Assembly (NCBI GenBank): GCA_030386875.1
Contig: CM059574.1
Span: 2,425,934-2,489,933 of the forward strand
Length of the DNA: 64,000 nt
Reading direction: 5' to 3'
Source: Morinoia aosen
Taxonomy: Eukaryota; Arthropoda; Malacostraca; Amphipoda; Talitridae
In this document: piece after piece, positions 22,784 to 33,341 of the stretch
Numbering within the stretch: the first letter of the stretch is position 1
Layout of the letters: each line of letters opens with the position of its first letter
Program-made: the position numbers and the translations under genes
The notes under the pieces: generated by a model
Databases searched by the model: none
Told to the model about the DNA's origin: nothing
The model's input: the letters and a program-made list of their open reading frames with translations, nothing else

Positions 22784-22959
22784 CAACATAGAGGAATGTT
22801 GTCTATTGCAATTACACTTCGATCAAAACATTTAAGAATAACCAATGCTATAAAGAAAAAAATAGCGCATTTTTTCATTTATTGCAGCATTAAATTACCG
22901 ATTATGCGTAATGTATTTGATCGTAGTGTAATTGCAATAGACAACAGTCCTCTATGTTG
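22784..22959. mobile_element. Small palindromic MITE
   Basis: Arms of about 50 bp, CAACATAGAGGAATGTTGTC onward and its complement ending AGTCCTCTATGTTG, enclose about 75 bp. It sits directly beside the 5' end of SINE copy 4. The two overlapping ORFs are mirror frames of the palindrome. Confidence 0.8.
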
Positions 22960-24540
22960 GTCCTCTATGAACCAAAATAAGTATGAGCTTACACGAACCT
23001 AATATCAACTGGCAGGCTGGATGCTCCCTAAACTGATCTTCGTCCGTTGGCGAGCCTGTCCTAATCCCGAGTAGGACATTTCTTTAGCTACATCAGCCGT
23101 CATGATGCGCTGCATCATTCGCAGCGTGGTGTCCCGTAAGCTGACGCCAACGCATCGCTGGAGCTCCGTCATCTAGTGATAGAAGATGCAATGTTATTGT
23201 GTGTGGTAAATCGGAATCAAATACGCACCCCATGTGAGGAATGGCCTAACTGTACGGATGAAACTCTAATCGCATTTAAATCTCTTATCAACACCGTATC
23301 ATGCTGAATGACCAGAACGCATTCAGTTGAATTTGGCTTTATAATCAACGCTCATTTCAGAATAAGAAGTAAAGAAGTCATAAACATAAGCGTTCTTAAA
23401 CTAACGACAGCTAATTAAAACGACACTTCATTCACCTATTCGGAAGTACAAATGAAGCGAATGAAACAATTGCGGAACTTCGATGATTGGATATTTAAAC
23501 GACCAAGTAGAATCGAAATTCAAACAGTTTCTACGTCCTTCGAAAGAGTTGCTATGGAGTGCTATATTCTCTACAAATGGTGAATAACTGTCAGTTCAGT
23601 TTGTTTGAGATAATTCATTACGTATGCGAGCAGGTGTTGCAAAGACAGTAATCATTGCCTAAAATATGAATTACTTTCAAGGTAATGATCAATTTAGTGT
23701 GTGCGATCACTGACCAACGTCAAGTTTTTTCCATGTCAATATTGTATACTTTGATACTTATGCATCTTAAGATTAGGAGGGCGGCTGTTGAATCCAATAA
23801 TAATTTTCTGGAGATCATTTTTCGATTTGACTTTACTTGTCAGTAAAACATAACTTCCGGAACTTAGAAGTATAATCATTGTACATGACAGGAATAAAAC
23901 ATCCATCAATCTGTACGGTCAGATAATTTATTATTAAATGCCATTTACTCGAACAAGATTTTCTTTCGAACTGGCATCAAAAGTTAACGATTGTCATTAA
24001 CGGATTCAAAAGTTGCTAAATCCCCAACCGAAGGTAATTTGTCTCGGACATTTTAGTCCTGAAGTCTTGTATACCAAATATATTAGCTTCTATAAAATGA
24101 TTGTTTAGATTAATCTTCCACTTGATAGGGATATTGAGCCCTACACTACGATAACTCCTGTAGTTGATGGGGCATCTATTAACGTAAGAGCAATCACTAA
24201 GTATGGATGTACGTATTGTGACAGCCTGGAGCATATGCATAATGAACAATTAATCTTATCCACATAAAAATTAGAATGAGATACTCAACCTCAGGTTTGT
24301 TTTTGTGGTATTGAATTATTAATAGCTATTGTGTTTCCTCACCACTGTTTGATTGGTCGCTATTTGGTCAAGCTCCTCCATTGACGTTGCTCGATGAAAT
24401 GTTGAGACAGGCTGAGCACAGGTGGCAGAAGGCTTCTGAGGTTCAAGAATGGCCAAAATTTTCTTGATGTCTCGTCTGTTTGAGCGAGACATGTCGAGCA
24501 GAACATCAATCTTACAGTTGATCTTGTCAATCGCAGTACA
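22960..24540. other. Unassigned interval
   Basis: No gene or repeat recognised. A local inverted word (ATGATGCGCTGCATCATTCG) is at about 23100. Confidence 0.4.
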
Positions 24541-25235
24541 CCCAATTGAAAATTATCGCCCTTTTCAGGTAGTAAATTAGTCGTAAAAGGTCGAAAACGG
24601 CCCAAAAGGGCCAAAAACCACGACTTCAAACCGACTCCTACCTATACTTGGCCTATTAGGGCTTGAAAAGGGCTCTTCATTCAACTGACCTTTTATAGGT
24701 CTAGTCAATGGCTGTTTGCGGGCTCATTCGGGTCGTTTAAAGTCGTTTTCAAGCCTTTTCGACGACCTCTATTTGGACGCGTAATAGATTGTAAAAAGAC
24801 TCGTAATCGTAAATGTTGTACAAATCGTATTACTTCAGTAAATGTAAAGAACTAAATGAATTTCAACTAACCTAACTTAGTTAAGTTAGATTAGGTAAGG
24901 GTGGCCAAAGTTAGTTTCGATTAGTTTCATCAATTAATTATTACTATAAATTTTGGTTTAGTAGTTAAAAAAATATTATGCTCATGTAGATATCCAGAGC
25001 TGGTCATAGATACTTCAAAATGTATCTAGATACTAGATACTTCTCCAAAAGTATCTAGATACTAGATAATTTTCTTTTAATTCTCTCTGTCTCACTACTT
25101 CATCGCTGAGCATTCAACTTGTAGTGCTTTACCCTAGTTACCCCTCAAACCTCGATTCTAGTCCTTCTATGTTCAGTAATCTTAATATATCCCAATCTCA
25201 ATTGTTAAAATAAGGGACGTCTTGACAGTGAAGTT

Positions 25236-26233
25236 TCCATTTTTTCAAAATTTTGGGATCAGCATAGACAAATTTGATTTTTTGACCCAAGCTTTCGGCT
25301 AGATTAGCTCTAGCCGTCATCAGGGGAACGATGTATTTTTAAACAAACCTCTTATGGTATCCGCGGGTATCTAGTATACAAAACATTTTTTTTTATTTTT
25401 AAAATTTTTTACATGCAAGCCGAAAATCATTGAGCAAGGGCGACTGATGAGCATAGGAAGAAACTGCGGGGGGACATCAAGATGACGATTAATTTTGTTA
25501 GGTTCCTAAACACTGTACATTGCTTCGACAATTTTTCGAGCGTATTAATTCTTAACATTTTATAATATACATACATTTTAAAAATCAAAAGAATGGTTAT
25601 CTTCTTCGGAATGCTAATAGACGAGGGATAACCTATTCTTCCTCTGCACATTCTTCGCATGCCCATCAATTCGTTGTTAAAGATTTCTACCCGTTTCCCC
25701 AATGTAACATGCTTCACAATTTTTACATTATAATTTATATATAAGATTACTTTTTTCAGAATTCTATCGTTTATCTTTAAGTCTGATTAGGCTGTTTTTT
25801 ATTGTATTCGAAGATTTGAAAGCCAATTTAACATTGAATGGTTTTAAGATTCGCTGGAATCTTTCAGAACAACCTTTAATATACGGGACGCTTACATATT
25901 TCAGGGGGCGTTAGGAATTTTCGTTGCTTTATCGAAGTATGGGGAGGTTTTGATTATTTCCACCAATCGTTCGTCGGTTGCTATTACGTAGTTCCGGAGG
26001 AAAATTATTCTATTTCAATAATTAATCCACTGTTGGAAGTTCTTGCTTCAAATTTTGCTCACTACAAATATTAACTGCTCTCTGATAAAGGGATTTCGCT
26101 ACACTCCTCCTCTGTGATAAGGGATGATAACTGAAATAGTCTAAGTACCTGCCTGTGTTTGTTGGTTTCCGGTAGACCTGGAATTATAATCTATTATTGC
26201 TTAACCGATTAATTAATATATCTAAGTACGGGA
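25236..26233 (-). pseudogene. PLE left arm: inverted copy of RT end and GIY-YIG region
   Basis: On the minus strand this repeats the C-terminal coding part of the plus-strand PLE, from the stretch encoding CIPYLDILI through VYRKPTNTGRY to the GIY-YIG box CEACYIGETGR. The TAA/TAG codons sit at the same places as in the plus copy, so they predate the duplication. The arms differ at only a few positions. One difference turns the plus-strand TGA at 28004 into TGC here. As it lacks the catalytic palm it cannot act alone. Confidence 0.8.
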
Positions 26234-28006
26234 TGCAAATTTATCTAAGTAATAGCTGCATTACAAAGTAGCTAGCGGGTCACGAATATATCTAGAAAAG
26301 AAAAAGTTGCCATTAAAGAATTAAGAGAGGATGACTCAATCGTCATCGCACCTGCAGATAAAGGGAACTCGCTGGTAGTTATTGACCGACGAGATTATGA
26401 ATAAAAAATAGCTGATCACTTAGCGAATAGTAGTACCTATAGGATAATGAACGAAAATAAAACCTATTTAGCAGTAAAGAAAGTGAACAAGCTAATAAAA
26501 TAGTTGAAAGATGAAAATGAACTCACCGACTAATAGCGTAAAGCCTTGTACGTAAACAAGTGCGTGACCCCCCTCTTCTACGCGCTAATCAAAACACACA
26601 AGGAAAACTACCCGATTCGTCCGATCGTATCTTTTATTGATTCACCAACTTATTAAGTTGCAAAATTTTTATCGGGAATTCTAACCCCAATTACAAACGA
26701 GGCATCGCAAAAACTAAAAAATAGCTTTCAAGTCAAGTTATTTTTGCAAGAAATCAACGTTCCGGACAATTATATCCTAGTTTCTTATGATGTGAAGAGT
26801 TTGTTCACTTGTATACCTCAAAATTTTGCTCAGTAATGTGTCGCCGAAAAATTGCAGAACTTCAACTCACCTCTTCAAGTAACTCCGATTTCAACTGAAG
26901 CTATTTTGCGACTCCTCAACCTATGCCTGGAATCTAATCATTTTTAATGGAATCACAAAATTTATCAACAAGTAGAAGGAACACCGATGGGTTCCCCTAT
27001 CTCTGTCGCGTTGGCCGAGATAACAATGCAAGCAATGGAGGATTAATTCCTATCAACACCCCCGTGCCAGCCACTGTTTTGGAAACGTTACGTTGACGAT
27101 ATATTGACTGCACTACCAGAAGATATGCCTGATACATTCCTCCAGCATATCAATGGGTTCAACACCAACATATAATTTATTATGGAATTAGAAAGTAATG
27201 GATGCATCCCGTACTTAGATATATTGATTAATCGGTTAAGCAATAATAGATTATAATTCCAGGTCTACCGGAAACCAACAAACACAGGCAGGTACTTAGA
27301 CTATTTCAGTTATCATCCCTTATCACAGAGGAGAAGTGTAGCGAAATCCCTTTATCGGAGAGCAGTTAATATTTGTAGTGAGCAAAATTTGAAGCAAGAA
27401 CTTTCAACAGTGGATTAATTATTGAAATAGATTAATTTTCCTCCGGAACTACGTAATAGCAACCGACGTATGATTGGTGGAAATAATCAAAACCTCCCCA
27501 TACTTCGATAAAGCAACGAAAATTCCTAACGCCCCCTGAAATATGTAAGCGTCCCGTATATTAAAGGTTGTTCTGAAAGAGTCCAGCGAATCTTAAAACC
27601 ATTCAATGTTAAATTGGCTTTCAAATCTTCGAATACAATAAAAAACAGCCTAATCAGACTTAAAGATAAACGATAGAATTCTGAAAAAAGTAATCTTATA
27701 AATATATTATAATGTAAAAATTGTGAAGCATGTTACATTGGGGAAACGGGTAGAAATCTTTAACAACGAATTGATGAGCATGCGAAGAATGTGCAGAGGA
27801 AGAATAGGTTATCCCTCGTCTATTAGCATTCCGAAGAAGATAACCATTCTTTTGATTTTTAAAATGTATGTATATTATAAAATGTTAAAAATTAATACGC
27901 TCGAAAAATTGTCGAAGCAATGTACAGTGTTTAGGAACCTAACAAAATTAATCGTCATCTTGATGTCCCCCCGCAGTTTCTTCCTATGCTCATCAGTCGC
28001 CCTTGA
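26231..28006 (+). CDS. Penelope-like RT with GIY-YIG endonuclease, in-frame TAA/TAG read as Gln
   Basis: One frame, without frameshift or TGA, from 26231 to a TGA at 28004-28006. Numbering codons from 26282: PADKGNSLVVID at 23-34, SFIDSPTY near 116-123, the A-box region SYDVKSLFTCIP near 166-177, GTPMGSPIS near 233-241, YVDDI at 270-274, CIPYLDILINR near 304-314, VYRKPTNTGRYLDYFS near 327-342, YVSVPYIKGCSERVQRILKP in the linker, then CKNCEACYIGETGR from codon 478, the GIY-YIG nuclease start, with R-I-D-E-H and ARKIVEA following. Codons 1-574 hold 16 TAA and 6 TAG, against about 21 CAA/CAG. Several TAR codons sit at family glutamine sites (before WNHKIYQQ, before F-I-M-E-L-E, before CKNC). Under the standard code it is dead; under a UAR=Gln code it is intact apart from the missing 5' end. 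The role in the family is target-primed reverse transcription with nuclease cleavage of the target. Confidence 0.85.
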
Positions 28007-28115
28007 TCAATGATTTTCGGCTTGCATGTAAAAAATTTTAAAAATAAAAAAAATGTTTTGTATACTGGATACCCGCGGATACCATAAGAGGTTTGTTTAA
28101 AAATACATCGTTCCC

Positions 28116-28158
28116 CTGATGACGGCTAGAGCTAATCTAGCCGAAAGCTTGGGTCAAA
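28116..28158 (+). other. Conserved terminal hairpin, hammerhead-like
   Basis: CTGATGA (28116-28122) is followed by a perfect hairpin CGGCTAGA / TCTAGCCG and then AAAG. This resembles the hammerhead ribozyme core reported in Penelope-like elements. To leave GAAA free, the stem must lose its outer C-G pair, leaving one extra base after CTGATGA, and stem III is unclear. A mirror copy is on the minus strand at about 25288-25330. I call the hairpin, not a ribozyme. Confidence 0.5.
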
Positions 28159-28550
28159 AAATCAAATTTGTCTTTGCTGATCCCAAAATTTTGAAAAAAT
28201 GGAAAGATATCCCAATGTAAATTTAATCAAGAAAAAGTTCCCACTTCTCCGCAGCGTATCACCGATACCTACAGCCGGAGAAGTGTAAAAGTATAAGGCC
28301 GCTGCTTCACTCGCCTCAAATCGGAACTCACTAGGCGAAGCAGCCACAAGACCCGGCCTTACAAACTCTTTACATCGTATAGAAAATCTGATGTTGGAGC
28401 GATCTGATCTGCTCCATTATGCCACTGGTGTAAATCAATACTAAGTAATTTTCATATTTATTTCGTTAATAAATGAAAATTTTAATTTTCATTGGTATAA
28501 TGTTTCAATTTGGGACTTTTGATTCCATATGTCTTTTTGTTTTTAAGGCC

Positions 28551-28800
28551 GGGCGTAAGGAAGCCCAAAAGGGCCGGTATTAGCCTTGATCAAGCAGTAA
28601 GGAAGCCCAAAAGGGCCGGTATTAGCCTTGATCAAGCAGTAAGGAAGCCCAAAAGGGCCGGTATTAGCCTTGATCAAGCAGTAAGGAAGCCCAAAAAGGC
28701 CAGGAAGAGGCTAGTTCAAGCAATGGAAAAGCCAAAAATGGTCGTGAATAGCCTCGATCAGGTAGTAGAGAAGCCCAAAATGGCCGTTGCATTAGCCGTT
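28551..28800 (+). repeat. 42-bp tandem repeat with GGCCC-AAAA-GGGCC-like core
   Basis: Three exact and about three diverged 42-bp units, each with AGCCCAAAAGGGCCGGTATT and CTTGATCAAGC. Because 42 is a multiple of three, the frame 28510-28866 repeats the 14-residue unit RKPKRAGISLDQAV. The unit also consists of palindromic words (TTGATCAA, CCCAAAAGGG), which fits subterminal transposon repeats better than a protein. Confidence 0.85.
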
Positions 28801-28946
28801 TCGATGCCCAGAAATAGCCGTTTAAATGGGCTAAAAATACTAGACATTTGCTCCGAAAAAGGCTAATTTACTGCTCGAAAACGACTAAACTCTTGGCTTA
28901 TAACTGCCTGAAAACGATCTGTAAAAGGCTCAGAATTTCAATTGGG

Positions 28947-29154
28947 CAGTCCTTCCTGAAATAAAAGTCAAAAAATGAAGATTGGTCTATCATGAAGATT
29001 AGATTAAAATATAGTTAGTCACAGAAGTAATCGAAAAAATTTAATCAGCTAACATTTCAAAGTACGCTAAACTTTGACTTGAGTAACCAAAGTCATTCCA
29101 GGTAATTGAGAGCAACCAACCCAGGTAAGATCCCTCAAAATTTAGAGGCCTTAG
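28947..29154. other. Unassigned interval
   Basis: Short spacer between two transposons, nothing recognised. Confidence 0.3.
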
Positions 29155-31044
29155 TCACGATTTAAAAATGAAATTCAAGTAACTCCATGAAACATGAATG
29201 TTTATTTTTTCCATTTTTAAATATGATATAGAGAAAAGAAGTACACACACATGTTTTACATTTTTTGTGTCTAATTTATGTTTCCGAAAATAAGTGAAAA
29301 TGTGTCGGGGAAAAACAAATTCCATGACGAAATTAAATAGAATAATTTGTACATTCCAAAAATGAAGTGCATGCATTCTCTTGCCTATCAATGACCAATC
29401 AACAAGATGTATAACAATTCATGACAATATCTCTTATCAAGGATTCTAATACATAATAATTTACTGCTACATTTTACAGCATTACCTGCATGTGTTTGTA
29501 ATTGAAACGGGTGTAGGAGCAATGGGCTTGTGTAACTTGAAAGCACTTGGTGAGGGTGCCCCACAGGTAACTGCAGATGAAGCAACTGACTGAGTCGAAG
29601 CAGCTGAGGAAACAATAGACCGAGTTGCAGCAGGAGAAGTAGTATACTGAGTTGAAGCTCCAGACGATGACACAAAAGATGATGAACACTCAGGTTGTTT
29701 AACTGTGTCAGTCTCATAGCCTCCAGGAGTGTACAGCTTCAGTTCAGCACCTCTAAATGTACCTGAATGCATGAATGAAAGAATGGCATCGTATTAATTA
29801 CAGAAGCAATTTTATTACTGAACATTTACATAAATTTACAGAAGTTTGTTCAGTATTTAAAAAGCTCAAGTGCAAAATATAAGAAAAAATTCATAGAAGT
29901 AACACTACTTATTATTATTATTATTATTATATAAGAAAGTTTTAGCCTCCCTTAACCACGACAAAGATGTTCCAAGAAAGGAAAGAGGAAGGCAATCTTT
30001 AGTATGGAGTTGAGGGAACGCGGAATCTATGCACAAGGTGCACAGAAACAGTAAGCTAGGAAAGAAGTTCATGAAACAAGAAAAAGGTTGAAGAAGAAAG
30101 TAGTAGGTGCTGAAAAACAGGACAGCAGTGAACCGAAAAAAGATGGTCCGTAACGAAACGAAAAACCTATTTTATTACAACAAAAAAAAGCCACCTAACC
30201 TTTAGCTCGGGCCCTCACATGGTTCCTCTGGGAGCGCTAATTCCCATAGATACAATAGTTGTATCCCCCTGAGGAGAGTAACACTACTTTAATTAAATGA
30301 AGCTGTTGTGTGAGCCAACTAAACCTGACTCATGCATTTGTCATACCTTCAAGAATTGAAACTGTTCACCTACTGTAACATTTGCTGAGGGATGTGAGAT
30401 GCAGTGGACCAGTCAAACAAGGGTTATCAGTGCCAAAGAAAGGAGAGACAAAGAAGGTTTGATAGGGTCATATTCCCAGTCCGAAATTTCTCTCAGGCCC
30501 ACAGCTATACCAAGAAAGTTTTTCGCTCATCTACACATACAATCCATAGCTATACAATATAACATACAAAGAAATGAAATACTTAGTACACGCATAATAG
30601 AAGCAAATAGTTAGAGTCATCGCTTCTTAAATTATTGATTGCAATGACTCATTCTTGATCTGGTACCAATTTAAATACTTCTCGTGTATAAATATCATTA
30701 TAAAATTCAAAGGATTCAACGTTAGAGGAAGTGACACTTCCTCTAAAACTCTGAAGGTTTCTTTTAAAGATTTTAATTTTGTGAATTTTAGAACGATCAA
30801 TGCACAAATCATAAGTAAGGATAGGTAAGAAAGACTTACTTGACTGTGCAAGAATTTTCTTCACTCGAGATGTAGTCCAGTTCTCTTCAGGTTGTGCGTT
30901 ATTTTCACTTAAGGAATCGACATCATCAACAGGGGGCCATTTGCAATGAAGTGCTCCATTTAATGTTTGCACCCAATGATTTGGCACAACTGCATGGGTA
31001 TTATTGATGAACTGGACTGCAACATAGTTCTTGAAAGATGGCAT
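29155..31044 (-). pseudogene. Second transposon gene, DUF4806-like protein, in pieces
   Basis: The first piece (31044-30649) reads MPSFKNYVAVQFINNTHAVV, PNHWVQTLNGALHCKWPP and then ENWTTSRVKKILAQS. This is the start shared by many insect proteins annotated with DUF4806: a V-V-(Q/E)-F strand, V-V-P-x-x-W and C-x-W-P-P. The middle piece (29772-29482) is serine/threonine-rich with no domain (SSSGASTQYTTSPAATRS); a basic piece lies at 29391-29155. A SINE (29911-30276) is inserted between the first two. It lies just downstream of the transposase gene on the same strand, so both probably belong to one element. The intron/exon structure is unclear and the DUF4806 core itself is not clearly readable. 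Confidence 0.5.
29898..30289 (-). mobile_element. SINE-like retroposon, copy 5, with exact target duplication
   Basis: AGTAACACTACTT occurs at 29898-29910 and 30277-30289, an exact 13-bp target duplication. The body 29911-30276 has an (ATT)n run on the left, which is the (AAT)n tail of a minus-strand insertion, and GATACAATAGTTGTATC near the other end. This is the clearest evidence that the family moves by retroposition. Confidence 0.9.
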
Positions 31045-31090
31045 TCTTATAATGAGACTGTAGAAACAGATAATTTTTCTTCACGGCAAT

Positions 31091-33341
31091 TTAGTTGGAA
31101 TTTAAGCTGTGAAGAAGAGATAGAGCCACATAATTAGACTTGAAAGGAAGGAGCATCATTTTACATAACAAGTCAGAGATCGGGATCGTGCACTTGGATC
31201 GGAGCTTATCAACTCGGAATATTCCAATTGAGGTTGAGTCTACAGGAGTGTCAAAAAAAGGAAGCACAGACGAAAACTTTTGAACTTGCACATAGATATT
31301 TTTCCGGCTAAAAATTGATCGAATTATAGCAACCGAGTTATCACATAGCAAAACTGTGTTGTCCCTTGAGCCCAGCTCTCCTGTTCCTATCATGACACCT
31401 GGTTTCAGTTCAATTTTCTTGTAACATTGCACGTGAGCACTAGACTTTTTCTTTATGATTTGCAACAATTTAGGATAGTCAGAAGCATTGGCAATGGGGA
31501 ACTTCTCATTCTGAACGAGGATATGTCGACTTATCTGGTTCAATGGCTTGTATCCAGACCGCACAGAACCTTTTATGTGTGCTCCTAAAAATGACTCAAA
31601 AGGGAAAGCTGAAATTTTTTCTAGATTCCCAAATGCACTGTAATCATCAGGCAAATGCAACAAGGAGTGAACATAGAAGCTTATGAATGCTTTGCCATAT
31701 ATTGATGAACCATCGTGAATGAAGGTTTTTAGCATATTTTTAACGACCACCATGTTTGGAACCATATCATTCGAGAGAAGGATTCTGAATGATGCTAGTA
31801 ACAATAGAAAATGAGAATAGTAATTAGAAGGGAAAAAATCATGTGCAAAAAGAATTGCTCCAACACAGAGCATCATTAGCCTCATTTCTGATGCTTTCCA
31901 ATGAGAAAGATGCCTGAATTGGCTATCAAATTTTAGAGGAAAATCGGATGGGGTGTGTCTCGAAATAACTGAAAGTTTATTTTCCAACAAAGCCTTCTGT
32001 GTTTGTCCAATGTGACACTTTTTTTCTTTCCTTTTGCTCAACTTCCACCTTGTCAGCAAACGTTTCATAACCCCAATACATGCAAGGTGCATATAATCAA
32101 GAACAAAATGTAAAACCATTGGAAAATCTAATAATGACAGAAGAGGAGATGTCTTATCTTTGAGATGATGATCACGGTCAGCTTTAGATTTGAATGAGTC
32201 GTTTGTTCTTACATCACATTCAGTTTCAAGGAGAGCAACATGCCCACCCCAATACTCTCCTTTTTGCACACATCGTTCACAACTATTGTAGCCGGAGTGT
32301 CCAATTATCTGCTTCAAATAGCTCCTCATTGGAGCATCACAAATAAAAGGGCCAATCTCAATAGGCACACTGCCCAACTCAGAGCATAGCCCCCTTGTTT
32401 TCAAAGTCATCAAGTCTTTGATGAACTGGTCAAGAAAAATTTCTGGTGGTGGAAGTAACTTGTCAGGAGTGTTTGTGCAATACAAACCTGCACACACAAC
32501 CTTTTCAATGTGCATAAACTTCACTAAAAAGTGGATATGCACAATATTATCTTGAATTTGTGTACAGAGGAATACCGTCAATATTAACACACAAATTCAA
32601 TTTTGGCAAATTAGGCATTGAAGAGTTGTTCACTAATTCTGCACAACATCTAATCCAGTCTTCAAAATGAACATACTCTCCAAATTCACTCATTGTTTCG
32701 ACGTTCATAGCTTTGTACGATTTTTTTAGAGCTTTGGCAGTCTTCGGAATAGATGAATAAATCACATTTAAATCGCATAACAGTCTGCTTAAACAATCAC
32801 TTGACAATTGTTTTTCAGAGGTGGCCCATTTAGCTAAGATCTCACCCAATATTTCTTCACGATTGTCCGATGTAGTTGGTGAAGTAACGCTAAAATTGAA
32901 ATCTCGGACACAATTGCTTTAACCATCACTGAAGACATCACTTGAGGAATCGCTAGGAAATGAAGATGTGTCACTATGCTCACGAGCATCACTGATTGAG
33001 CTCAGACATTCTTCTGAAGGTTCTTTGATTGACCCTATGCGATTAGGAACATCACGTATTGAATTTTGACTGTTCAATGGAGGAATGTCTTCATTGAACA
33101 TGTCTGATCTGTTATCAGGAAGAGTATCACTCGACAACTCTGAGCAGTTCCCTTCAAAAACTTTATTGGAGGATTCAGGGATACGTTCATCATGAAAACA
33201 AGATTTCGAATCACACCCATCTTCATCTGGGAAAGTATGAGGAACTGCTTCATCTGAATCATCTTCTGAAAAAATTCTAATCCTTCGACGCTTCTGCCGC
33301 GTCGACAATTCAGAAAATAATTTGCGTTTCTGTGAAGGCAT
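31091..33341 (-). pseudogene. Transposase of a CACTA/EnSpm-like or related DNA transposon
   Basis: Three consecutive pieces form one gene. 33341-32919 encodes a basic and then acidic start (MPSQKRKLFSELSTRQKRRR, then SEDDSDE). An in-frame TAA at 32919 is followed without frame change by a region to 32550 that ends in LNLCVNIDGIPLY. A single frameshift near 32550-32590 leads to the long frame ending at the TAA at 31091. That part has ICDAPMRSYLKQIIGHSGYN, then CERC, HH, PLLSLLDFPMVLHFVLDYMH and LACIGVMKRLL, the signature of a transposase domain common in insect, cnidarian and other animal genomes. The CxxC plus acidic residues suggest a zinc-bound DDE-type fold. One stop and one frameshift make it inactive, but recently so. 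The exact superfamily is uncertain and the element's inverted ends were not found. Confidence 0.7.

Larger units (their letters stand above)
25187..28216 (+). mobile_element. Penelope-like retroelement with inverted duplicated arm
   Basis: The insertion is flanked by ATATCCCAAT at 25187-25196 and 28207-28216, a 10-bp target duplication, and sits within repeat Y. Inside, 25236-26233 is the near-identical reverse complement of about 27205-28203, so the 3' third of the element is present twice, head-outward. The middle (26234-27204) holds the rest of the reverse transcriptase. The 5' end of the ORF is missing. Inverted or partial extra copies are known for Penelope-like elements. About 40 bp at 25197-25235 are unique to the left side. 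Confidence 0.85.
25125..28362 (+). repeat. Repeat Y, copy split by the PLE
   Basis: The left part (TACCCTAGTTACCCCTCAAA to about 25196) and the right part (from about 28207 to GAAGCAGCC...CCCGGCC near 28362) match the compact copy at 19950-20165 in order, including GCCGCTGCTTCACTCGCC. Confidence 0.75.
24541..28946. mobile_element. Element with CCCAATTGAAA inverted ends carrying nested PLE
   Basis: Ends CCCAATTGAAAATT and its complement (AATTTCAATTGGG). Just inside both ends are words of the type GGCCCAAAAGGGCC, in several copies near 24600-24680 and in a 42-bp tandem array at 28551-28800, so ends and subterminal repeats agree. The flanks CAGTACA and CAGTCCT are a poor target duplication. No transposase was found. 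The original element was perhaps 1.2 kb before a Y repeat and then a PLE entered. Confidence 0.6.

Noticed and set aside
25427..28013. A pair of almost identical 96-codon ORFs on opposite strands (25427-25717 minus, 27723-28013 plus)
   Set aside because: They are out-of-frame shadows in the duplicated PLE arms. The true coding frame there is the one with CEACYIGETGR and in-frame TAR codons.
28116..28158. Calling an active hammerhead ribozyme
   Set aside because: The core has an extra base after CTGATGA and stem III with a proper cleavage site could not be drawn, so only a hairpin is annotated.
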